The notes beneath the pieces are model-generated. The model was given only the letters and a program-made list of their open reading frames with translations, ran no database searches and was not told the DNA's origin. A stretch of DNA of 64,000 nucleotides, from positions 1 through 64,000 of the forward strand of contig JAGKWU010000008.1 of assembly GCA_021151695.1 (NCBI GenBank), given 5' to 3'. Positions 1-8,132 of this stretch are shown piece after piece; positions within the stretch are counted from its first letter, which is position 1, and the number at the start of each line of letters is the position of its first letter. This stretch comes from Cellvibrionaceae bacterium. Lineage in GTDB: Bacteria; Pseudomonadota; Gammaproteobacteria; Pseudomonadales; Cellvibrionaceae. Both the position numbers and the translations under genes were made by a program.

Positions 1-3000
1 CACTCACTTACGAACAGCTCAATACAAAAGCCAACCAGTTAGCGCACTACTTAATTGCCGAACACAAAATCCAGCCAGATACCTTGATCGGCCTGTGCAC
101 GACACGCTCGCTGGATATGCTGGTGGCACTGATTGCCATTCACAAATCCGGCGGCGCTTATGTGCCGCTGGACCCGGATTATCCCGCCGCACGTTTAAGC
201 CAGATGCTGGAAGATGCGCAGCTGCAACTGGTGTTGACGCAAACAAAATTACTTGGCGAAACGCCTATCACCGAACAGCAAGCGCTCTGTGTGGATGACC
301 AATCTCTGCAAGCGAAACTTGCGCAGCAATCCAAACACAATCCGCAGCGTGACGAATTAAATCCCAGCCACCTGGCTTATGTGATTTACACCTCCGGCTC
401 CACGGGAAAACCGAAAGGCGTGATGATTGAGCATCGCAATACGGCGGCATTTTTGTGCTGGGCGCGTGCGACTTTCAGTGAGCAGCAATTAAGCGCAGTG
501 CTCGCCTCTACCTCTGTGTGTTTTGATCTTTCCGTATTTGAATTGCTCGCACCGCTGGTAGTGGGTGGTCGCACTATTATTGTCGACAATGTGCTGGCGT
601 TGCCGCAGTTGGATTGCACAATCAGTTTAATTAATACGGTTCCCTCTGCAGCAGAAGCATTGTTGGCTGCCAATGCAATTCCTGTGGGTATTGAAACTAT
701 TAATCTCGCTGGCGAGCCATTGGCGCAATCACTGGTGGATCGTTTGTATGCGCAAGGTTTCGCAACAGTTTACGACCTTTACGGCCCATCGGAAGACACC
801 ACCTATTCCACTTATGTGCTGCGCCAGCCCCAAGGGCGCGCCAGCATTGGCCGGCCACTTACTAACACCTGCGCTTATTTGCTGAATGCTGCCGGTCAAC
901 TGGTGTCGCCCGGTTTAGCCGGTGAATTGCATTTGGGTGGTGCGGGTTTATCGCGCGGCTATTTGCATCGCGCCGAACTCACGGCGGAAAAATTTATCGC
1001 GAATCCGTTCATGATGAATGCGCGTTACAACCGTCTCTATAAAACAGGTGACCTGGCGCGCTGGCTGCCGAATGGTGAGCTTGAGTATTTAGGTCGGCTC
1101 GACCATCAAGTCAAAATTCGCGGTTTCCGCATTGAATTGGGCGATATAGAACAGGCGTTGCTTGCCCATCCTTCCATTGCAAAAGCCTTGGTGCTGGCGA
1201 AAGAATTTGGTGCGGGTGACAAGCGTTTGCTCGCCTATGTAGTCACGCATTCGCCTGAGCAGCGCACTGAAAATTTATCCGCGGATTTGCGCAGCCATTT
1301 GCTGGCGCGCCTGCCTGATTTTATGTTGCCTTCGATGTTAGTACCGCTGGCGGAATTTCCGCTCACGGCTAACGGAAAAATTAATCGCGCGGCGCTGCCG
1401 ATACCAACAGTGAGCGACGCGTTAACCGAATATGTTGCGCCGGCCAATGCTACCGAAAAAATCCTCTGCGAAATTTGGCGAGAAGTATTGGGCGTGGAGC
1501 GAGTCGGTGTGCTGGATAATTTTTTCCAGATCGGCGGTCATTCGTTGCTGCTGGTGAAGATGACAGGCCTTGCGGCTTATCGCGGTTTGCAGATCAGTGT
1601 GCGTCAGGCATTCGCCGCTGAACATATTCGCGCGCTCGCCGTGAGTTGCGTTCCTGTTGCAGATATCGGTGAGTGGAAATCCATTGCCGGCCCGGTGTCC
1701 ATTGCGCCCAACCTGGCCTACAGCCTTGCGGTGACAAGCGCTGATCGCGACCGCTGGTTGATGGTGAATTTGCTGCAAGCGTCGCAGCCGCTGCAAGCTG
1801 AATATTTGGGGCAAGCGCTGGCGTTGTTGATTGAGCGTCACGATGCATTGCGTTTAAGTCACTACCAGGATGAGAAGGGAAACTGGCAGAGCGAAATTCT
1901 TCCACCCAATGGTGATCTGCCATTAGAAATTGTGGATTGCATCGGCTTGGATGAAACCGCCTTGGCCGAGCGCGCCACTGACGCTCGCGCTCGTATCGAT
2001 GCTAATTCCAATTTGATCACCGGCCCACTCATCCAACTCGCTTTATTTGATCGAGGGGATCAACCCTCGCGATTAATGGTTTCTGTTCATCACTACGCGG
2101 TAGACGCCATCGCTTTTGGTTTACTGCTGCAAGAGCTGCAACATATTTATTCATGTCTGTCATCGGGAGTGGAATTGCGTTTACCACCACCGGTACCCGG
2201 CTATGGCGATTACGCTCGTTATGTGGGCGATTACGCCGCAACGCCAGCTTGCACAGCGCAACTCGATTACTGGCAAACCCTCGCGCGTCGCGACCATAAC
2301 TTGCCTGTGGATTACGACAATCGTCATCTGGATAGCTGGCGTTTACGCGAATTTAAAACACTCACTCCTGTTGCTAGCTTGAATGACTTGCTGGTCGCTG
2401 GTCATGGCGAGCAAGTGCAAGCCGCCATTCTCAGTGCGTTGTTATTGGCTTACCAGCGTTGGAGCGGACGCGATTACTTGCACATGAATCTCGTGACCAA
2501 TGGTCGCCAACTGGATGAGCCGGCGCCGGATCTCAGCCATTGCATTGGCTGGGTGAGCTATATGAACCCGGTGGTGCTGAATCTCGCGAGTAAAAATCTC
2601 GTGCTTTTTGTGCAGCAACAACTCAATGAAATTCCCCGCGATAACAGCTTCGGGATTTTGAAATTCTGCCATCCCGATCCGGTGATTCGCCAGCGCATGG
2701 CGCAGCTGCCCGAGCCGCAAATTAATTTCAATTATTTCGCGCAGGGTACATCGCCTGCTACGGCTGCACCTGCTGTCGACCAATTGGCTTTCTGGCCTGT
2801 TCCCGATCTGAATTCTTCAGCACCCGCGGGTGACATAGTCGTAAAACCTGGCGCACGCCTGATGCACTATCTGATGCTCTCATGCGATTTGCTCGACGCC
2901 CCCGAAAAAGTAGGACAGGTTCGCATGAGCTGGATGTATGTGCCCGAGCTATTTGCAGATTCCACAATCAATCAACTGGCGGCGGATTTTGCCAGTTCAC

Positions 3001-3071
3001 TCAAGGACGTGATGGATCAAATTTCTTTTGAGACACAACCATCACCGAATAAAAAAGGCTCACAACAATGA
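1..3071 (+). CDS. NRPS module A-T-E-like, 5' end outside window
   Basis: The frame is open from base 3 and already reads an A2-type motif (LTYEQLN), so the gene starts upstream and any N-terminal condensation domain is unseen. Domains in order: adenylation (TSGSTGKPKG near 391-420, YGPSE near 780, TGDLARW near 1044, NGKINRAALP near 1370), thiolation (GGHSL near 1533-1547), then a C/E-fold domain from about 1660 to the end. The last domain has HHYAVDA (2088-2108), GWVSYMNPV (near 2547) and FNYF (near 2727), which place it nearest to epimerisation domains. The EGHGRE motif of epimerases is replaced by NLVTNGRQ near 2487-2510, so activity is doubtful. By hand alignment to GrsA the specificity residues read D-L-F-N-N-A-L-T-Y, like a code reported for alanine. 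The stop overlaps the next start by four bases. It is the first visible module of the assembly line. Confidence 0.93.
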   Translation, partial: LTYEQLNTKANQLAHYLIAEHKIQPDTLIGLCTTRSLDMLVALIAIHKSGGAYVPLDPDYPAARLSQMLEDAQLQLVLTQTKLLGETPITEQQALCVDDQSLQAKLAQQSKHNPQRDELNPSHLAYVIYTSGSTGKPKGVMIEHRNTAAFLCWARATFSEQQLSAVLASTSVCFDLSVFELLAPLVVGGRTIIVDNVLALPQLDCTISLINTVPSAAEALLAANAIPVGIETINLAGEPLAQSLVDRLYAQGFATVYDLYGPSEDTTYSTYVLRQPQGRASIGRPLTNTCAYLLNAAGQLVSPGLAGELHLGGAGLSRGYLHRAELTAEKFIANPFMMNARYNRLYKTGDLARWLPNGELEYLGRLDHQVKIRGFRIELGDIEQALLAHPSIAKALVLAKEFGAGDKRLLAYVVTHSPEQRTENLSADLRSHLLARLPDFMLPSMLVPLAEFPLTANGKINRAALPIPTVSDALTEYVAPANATEKILCEIWREVLGVERVGVLDNFFQIGGHSLLLVKMTGLAAYRGLQISVRQAFAAEHIRALAVSCVPVADIGEWKSIAGPVSIAPNLAYSLAVTSADRDRWLMVNLLQASQPLQAEYLGQALALLIERHDALRLSHYQDEKGNWQSEILPPNGDLPLEIVDCIGLDETALAERATDARARIDANSNLITGPLIQLALFDRGDQPSRLMVSVHHYAVDAIAFGLLLQELQHIYSCLSSGVELRLPPPVPGYGDYARYVGDYAATPACTAQLDYWQTLARRDHNLPVDYDNRHLDSWRLREFKTLTPVASLNDLLVAGHGEQVQAAILSALLLAYQRWSGRDYLHMNLVTNGRQLDEPAPDLSHCIGWVSYMNPVVLNLASKNLVLFVQQQLNEIPRDNSFGILKFCHPDPVIRQRMAQLPEPQINFNYFAQGTSPATAAPAVDQLAFWPVPDLNSSAPAGDIVVKPGARLMHYLMLSCDLLDAPEKVGQVRMSWMYVPELFADSTINQLAADFASSLKDVMDQISFETQPSPNKKGSQQ

Positions 3072-4876
3072 AGAAGACATCCTATTTACAGTTTGGCTGG
3101 CACTCCCACGTGCCCTATGTGCTCAACAACAATAACTACTACAAAGAGAACCGCCGTCGCGCTTGTTCCAAGTGGATCATCGACTCGGTGAACGGCTTTA
3201 CCGAGTACTACAAGATTTTTGAAGGCGTGCCCAAGTTTGCCTCGTTTGTGAGTATTTCCGGCCAGGCGGTAGCGCAGTTTGCGGCGCTGGCGGAGATGGA
3301 TTCCAACCTGAAAAATTACCTGGTATCGCTCAACTTCCGCTTTAGTGAAATCGACGAGCTGAAGTACAAGGCGCGCAATATCCTCGAAAACACCAAGCGC
3401 TACGCCGCCAGCGAGCGTCTGGAATTGATTGGCACAGGCTTTAACCATCCGATCATGCCTTACCTGAACGAAGACGATTTCTTTGGTGAGATTGAACGCA
3501 CTCGCGCTATCTATCGCGAATATTTTGGTGTGCAGGATATCCAGGGTTTCTTCCCGCCGGAAAGCTGCGTGAGCAAGCGCGATATCGATCTCTACACTCG
3601 CAGTGGCCTCAAATACCTGGTGTTGGAAGATCCGGCTTATGTGGACGTGGAAGAAGCCTTCATCAAGCCTGCCCACAGCAACAGTTATATCCTGCATAAC
3701 GAAAGCTCTGACCAACCATTGCATTGCTTCCACCGCAACCGTGCTGTATCGCTGCTGTCCTGGTTGAGCAACTACGATGAGCATGCGGTGAATCCCCATG
3801 ACCAGGGCCAGGCGCGTCGCGATATCGCCTACAAAAAAGCGGACGAGTCGGTGGAGCGCTCTAAGGCTGAGTTCGAGCATATCTTCAGTAATGCCCAGCA
3901 CGAGCACCGCAATCTCACTAATCCGCATCAGTTTGCCAAGTTGTTGGCGAGCCTGAGCGGCAGCCATTTCGCGCAGGACGAGAGCTGCAAGCACACGTCC
4001 TTAATGCTCTGGACCGACCACGAATACCTGGGCAATGCCGCCCATATTTTCCCGTTGATCCACCAGGCGGTGCGCATTCTTGCGGATAACAACCACTTCC
4101 ACGAAGGCCAGCGCCTGAACCTGGAGTTCGCCACCCTCAAGCAGTACCACAAGCTGGTGAGCGCTGAGGAGAACACGGCCAATATCAAGGTGAAGCAAGG
4201 TTCCTGGTGCTCGGGCCTGATGCTGGCGGATGCCTATGTGGAAACCCGCCACGACGGCACCCACGTCTATGCCCATGGGGCGATCAGTGAGCCCTTCTCT
4301 AACTGGAAGTCCTTCACCTCCCACTACAATTTGGCGAAGCAAAACTATGACAAGGTGCGCGCCGTGATCAAGCGCGAAAAGCTGGAAGACCAGGCGCTGG
4401 AAGATCTGCTGGAGCGCGTTGCCGACAAGATTCTGGTGGCGTCTACCTCTTGCTTCTACGGCTGGTTCCCGCCGGTCTATCGCTTGATTCCCGCTTTTGA
4501 GCTGCTCAAGGACGTGCATGAATCCCTGGAGAAGGTAAAAGCCTGGGTCAATTACGACGATACTGACACTGCCGTCCATTGGAATGACGATGCGCTGCTG
4601 GCGCTCAATAGCCGTATCCAGCAGCTCAAACTGAGTAATCGTATGGGCCGCGATGGTTGTATCGAACGCGTGGAAGCGACTATCGCCGAGGCGCAATCCA
4701 TTTTCCGCCTGCACCAGACTGACCACTATGCGTTGGCTTACCAACTGCTGATCAATGCCTCCCGCGAGCTGGACGACATCTTTGAAGACATAGATCGCCA
4801 GGGCCAATTGTTCCGCGAGCCTAATGATCCCTGGGATCTGTGGCGCCGCACCCTCGTCAACCAGGAATACGTGTAA
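3068..4876 (+). CDS. GH57-like glycosidase / glucanotransferase-fold enzyme inside the NRPS-PKS operon
   Basis: A 602-residue protein whose start overlaps the stop of the preceding NRPS (ATGA), so it is translationally coupled to it. It shows the conserved regions of glycoside hydrolase family 57: WHSHVPY (residues 11-17), ELIGTGFNHPIMP (about 119-131), FFPPES with the likely nucleophile Glu165, and LWTDHEYLGN with the likely acid/base Asp317. GH57 enzymes act on alpha-glucans or related alpha-linked sugars; some relatives resemble polysaccharide deacetylases. No signal peptide is visible, so it is probably cytoplasmic. I do not know a characterised NRPS-PKS pathway with such a gene. It could process a sugar attached to the product, act on a storage polymer, or have a non-glycosidic role. 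Family assignment is fairly firm; function is open. Confidence 0.8.
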   Translation: MKKTSYLQFGWHSHVPYVLNNNNYYKENRRRACSKWIIDSVNGFTEYYKIFEGVPKFASFVSISGQAVAQFAALAEMDSNLKNYLVSLNFRFSEIDELKYKARNILENTKRYAASERLELIGTGFNHPIMPYLNEDDFFGEIERTRAIYREYFGVQDIQGFFPPESCVSKRDIDLYTRSGLKYLVLEDPAYVDVEEAFIKPAHSNSYILHNESSDQPLHCFHRNRAVSLLSWLSNYDEHAVNPHDQGQARRDIAYKKADESVERSKAEFEHIFSNAQHEHRNLTNPHQFAKLLASLSGSHFAQDESCKHTSLMLWTDHEYLGNAAHIFPLIHQAVRILADNNHFHEGQRLNLEFATLKQYHKLVSAEENTANIKVKQGSWCSGLMLADAYVETRHDGTHVYAHGAISEPFSNWKSFTSHYNLAKQNYDKVRAVIKREKLEDQALEDLLERVADKILVASTSCFYGWFPPVYRLIPAFELLKDVHESLEKVKAWVNYDDTDTAVHWNDDALLALNSRIQQLKLSNRMGRDGCIERVEATIAEAQSIFRLHQTDHYALAYQLLINASRELDDIFEDIDRQGQLFREPNDPWDLWRRTLVNQEYV

Positions 4877-4880
4877 GGCC

Positions 4881-7800
4881 ATGTCGAATCTGGATCACAG
4901 CTACGGCCTGGCATTGGTACAGCAGGACATCGTTTACGACCAGCTGCACCGTCTCGCCAGCCCCCTGTACAACATAGGCGGTTACGTCAGTCTCCAGCGG
5001 GTGGATGTGGCGCGCCTGCGCCAGGCCCATGCTCAAGTGGTGACGGAAAATCGCATGTTCGCAGCGCGTCTGGTCGCGGTGGATGGTGGTTTGCGGTTGC
5101 AGTTGGGTGATCTGGTGGACACAAGTCTGGAACTGGTTGATTTGAGTGCGGAGGCTGATCCCCAAACGGCGGCCAAGGTTTGGTTGGATGACGCTTTTGC
5201 CCAGCCGTTCGATCTTTACGGCGACCGCCTGTTCCGCGCCCATCTGCTCAAGTTAAGCGACGATAACTACTTTTATGTGGGTATTGCCCACCACGTGATA
5301 GTCGATGGTTGGGGCTTCGCCAACTGGGCGCGGCAGTTGGGCAACCATTACGCCGGCGACGCGCCCGAACCGGAAGCGCTGGCGGATTTCGCCCGCTATT
5401 TCAGCCAGGATATGGATTACCTCCACAGCGAGCGCTATAGCCGCGACCAGGCTTTTTGGAAAAGTTATTTGCCCGAACCCAAACCCCTGCTGGCACAAGC
5501 GCGCAGCCAGGCGTTTGCGCCAACGGAAAGATGTAGCCAGCGCCTGTGTGTTGATCTTGATCACAGCTTGCTCGACCGCTTACTGGCTGTTGATGAGCGC
5601 CTCGCCAAAAACGAACACAGTCTGTTTGTAGCACTGGTGGCTTTGTATTTCAGCCGCGTCTGCCAGCGTTCGTCGGTGAGCCTTGGCGTACCGGCGCACA
5701 ACCGTCGCGGTGCGGCCCACAAGCGATTTGTCGGACTCTTTACCAGCGTCAGCCCGGTGCAAATTGCGGTGGATGAAAGCTGGACTTTTATGCAGTTAGT
5801 GGAAACCGTCAAAGCCGAGCAGGCCAAGGTCTTCCGCCACCAGAAATATCCCGTGGGCCATATGGTGCGCGACCTGGGCCCGGCGGCCCGCGCTGGCCTT
5901 TATGATGTGGGCGTCAATTATCTCAAGCTGGATAACCGCTTCGATTACGGTGATTTCACCGCCCATATCGTCTATCACCCCAACGATTACCAGAACACGC
6001 CCTTCAACCTGACGGTGTGGGACAGTGGCGCCAGCCAACCGGCGCAATTGCAGATAGATTTCAGCCTGCAATATTTCACAGTGCATGAGGTGGAATTGAT
6101 AGGTGCGCGGTTGCTGCATCTGGTAGCCCAGTTGGCGAGCAATCCCCAGCAATCATTGGCGGGATTGGACGTAGTAGCACCCTGCGAAGCGGCTACCGTT
6201 TTCCCGCCCATACCGAATCTGCCCACTGCGCCAAACCACACCTTCATCGCGCTCTTTGAACAGCAGGTGGCGATTCGCCCCGATGCGCTGGCCCTGAGTT
6301 GGCGCGACCGCGAATACACCTACAAGCAGCTCGACCAGCTGGCTAGCAAATTAGCGCTGCGGCTGGCTTCGCAGCATATCTGCAACGGCGATTTGGTGGG
6401 CTTATTATTGGGCCGTCGCCCGCCGTTGGTGATCGCCATTTTGGCCCTGCACAAGCTGGGCGCTGCTTACCTGCCGCTAGACCCGGCCTACCCGCCGGCG
6501 CGGCTCGAATTTATGTTGGCCGACAGCGGTGCCAGTCTCTTGCTGCAAGATGACGACCTGGAAACCGCTGATCTGGTCGCTGGCTACACTGGCCCACGTT
6601 TGTCACTGGGTGATGATTGGCTGGAGCTGCCCTGCGGTTCTTTCCCTCCGGCTTTTCCGTCCTGGGCCTGCGCCAGCCAGTTGGCCTATGTCCTTTACAC
6701 CTCCGGCTCCACCGGCCAGCCCAAGGGCGTGATGATCGGCCAGCGTGCATTGAGTAATTTCCTGCAATCCATGGCGCAACAGCCGGGCTTGAAAGAGGGG
6801 GATTGGCTACTGGCGGTGACGCCTTTCAGTTTTGATATTTCCATGCTGGAACTGCTGCTGCCGCTCATGACCGGCGGTACCTTGCGGTTATTCCATCGCG
6901 CGCTCGCGCAAGATCCAGCGGGCCTGCTGGATGAGCTGAACACCCATCCCATCCGCCTGCTACAAATGACGCCCAGCGCTTGGAAGCTGCTGCTCGCCGC
7001 CGGTTGGCAGGGTAGTAAAAACCTGGTCGCCCTGGCCGGTGGTGAAGCCCTGCCGGCCCATCTGGCGGAGACGCTGGTGCCCAAAGTCGACCAGCTGTGG
7101 AATATGTACGGCCCCACCGAGACCACTATCTGGTCCAGCTGTCGCCAGGTGAGTTTGCCGGCGACGGCCAGCATCGGCACACCCATTGCCAATACCCGTT
7201 TCCAAGTGCTGGACAACCAACGCCGCCCATTGCCGGTTGGCGTATTCGGCTCGCTCTATATCGGTGGTGTGGGTTTGGCCAAGGGCTATCTCAAGCGCCC
7301 CGAGCTTACCGCAGAGCGCTTCGTGACTATCAATGGCTGGCGTGAGACTGGCAATGGCGAGCGCTGGTACGAAACCGGCGATATGGCGCGCCTGCTGCCC
7401 AACGGCGAATTCGAATTCCAGGGCCGCGCCGATCACCAGGTCAAACTCAACGGCTACCGCATTGAGCTGGGCGAGATCGAAAGCAAGCTGGCCCGCGTGC
7501 CGGGAATTGCCAACTGCGCGGTGCTGATCAAAACCCTGAATGATCGCCAGTTACTCGCCGCCTACTATCAATTAGCTGCGCAAGCGCAGCCCGCCGCAGG
7601 CGCTGTTTTGGCAACTGATCACTCCTCGGAGGAGGCTCGAATCCGCGCCGCCCTCGCCGAAGAATTACCCGTGTTTATGCTGCCCTCGGCGTTCGTGGCC
7701 ATGGAAAAGTTTCCGCTCACACCTAGCGGTAAAACTGATATCAAGGCGCTGCCAGAGCCTGTTCAGCCAAGCGCAATTTCAGAGACAAAAACCACGTCTG

Positions 7801-8132
7801 GCGCTGGTGATGATTTCACCCAGCGGCTGCTGCAACTCAGCCGCCAATGGCTGCGCCTGCCCAAGCTGGCGGCCAGCGACAACTTCTTTGATGCCGGCGC
7901 CAGTTCGCTGGATGTAACGGATCTTGCCGGTGGCTTGAGCCGCGATCTGGCGCTGAATCTCTCGGTTATCGATCTCTTTAGCCATCCCTCGGTAGCGGCG
8001 CTCGCTCGTCACCTGCAAGCGGCGCCGGCGCAACCCGCCCGCAGCAGCACTGCCCGCCAGCAAGCCGCCGAGCGCGGCAAAACCCGTCTGCAAAACCGTT
8101 TAACTGCAAGGAAACTTTTGGATGAAGCCTGA
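4881..8132 (+). CDS. NRPS module C-A-T, predicted glycine
   Basis: I take ATG 4881 (MSNLDHSYGL), four bases after the previous stop; the longer frame from 4824 would lie in the upstream gene. The 1083-residue protein has a condensation domain with an intact HHVIVDG motif (His137-His138, Asp142), an adenylation domain (TSGSTGQPKG near residue 605, YGPTETT, TGDMARLLPNGEFEF) and a thiolation domain (DAGASSLD, attachment Ser about 1012). Hand alignment to GrsA gives specificity residues D-I-L-M-L-G-M-I-W, close to the reported glycine code DILQLG(L/M)IW. The condensation domain would join the upstream aminoacyl (probably Ala) to glycine and hand the dipeptide to the following PKS. There is no epimerase or thioesterase. 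The stop overlaps the start of the next gene by 11 bases. Substrate call is an inference from one code. Confidence 0.93.
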   Translation: MSNLDHSYGLALVQQDIVYDQLHRLASPLYNIGGYVSLQRVDVARLRQAHAQVVTENRMFAARLVAVDGGLRLQLGDLVDTSLELVDLSAEADPQTAAKVWLDDAFAQPFDLYGDRLFRAHLLKLSDDNYFYVGIAHHVIVDGWGFANWARQLGNHYAGDAPEPEALADFARYFSQDMDYLHSERYSRDQAFWKSYLPEPKPLLAQARSQAFAPTERCSQRLCVDLDHSLLDRLLAVDERLAKNEHSLFVALVALYFSRVCQRSSVSLGVPAHNRRGAAHKRFVGLFTSVSPVQIAVDESWTFMQLVETVKAEQAKVFRHQKYPVGHMVRDLGPAARAGLYDVGVNYLKLDNRFDYGDFTAHIVYHPNDYQNTPFNLTVWDSGASQPAQLQIDFSLQYFTVHEVELIGARLLHLVAQLASNPQQSLAGLDVVAPCEAATVFPPIPNLPTAPNHTFIALFEQQVAIRPDALALSWRDREYTYKQLDQLASKLALRLASQHICNGDLVGLLLGRRPPLVIAILALHKLGAAYLPLDPAYPPARLEFMLADSGASLLLQDDDLETADLVAGYTGPRLSLGDDWLELPCGSFPPAFPSWACASQLAYVLYTSGSTGQPKGVMIGQRALSNFLQSMAQQPGLKEGDWLLAVTPFSFDISMLELLLPLMTGGTLRLFHRALAQDPAGLLDELNTHPIRLLQMTPSAWKLLLAAGWQGSKNLVALAGGEALPAHLAETLVPKVDQLWNMYGPTETTIWSSCRQVSLPATASIGTPIANTRFQVLDNQRRPLPVGVFGSLYIGGVGLAKGYLKRPELTAERFVTINGWRETGNGERWYETGDMARLLPNGEFEFQGRADHQVKLNGYRIELGEIESKLARVPGIANCAVLIKTLNDRQLLAAYYQLAAQAQPAAGAVLATDHSSEEARIRAALAEELPVFMLPSAFVAMEKFPLTPSGKTDIKALPEPVQPSAISETKTTSGAGDDFTQRLLQLSRQWLRLPKLAASDNFFDAGASSLDVTDLAGGLSRDLALNLSVIDLFSHPSVAALARHLQAAPAQPARSSTARQQAAERGKTRLQNRLTARKLLDEA

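Noticed and set aside
3086..3994. Long antisense frame opposite the GH57-like gene
   Set aside because: It lies wholly opposite a gene with clear GH57 motifs and reads as an unstructured hydrophobic mix. Long antisense frames are expected at high GC3.
3068..4876. GH57-like gene as an unrelated passenger
   Set aside because: Overlap with the preceding stop and a four-base gap to the next start make cotranslation likely. The gene may still be functionally separate, but not by position.
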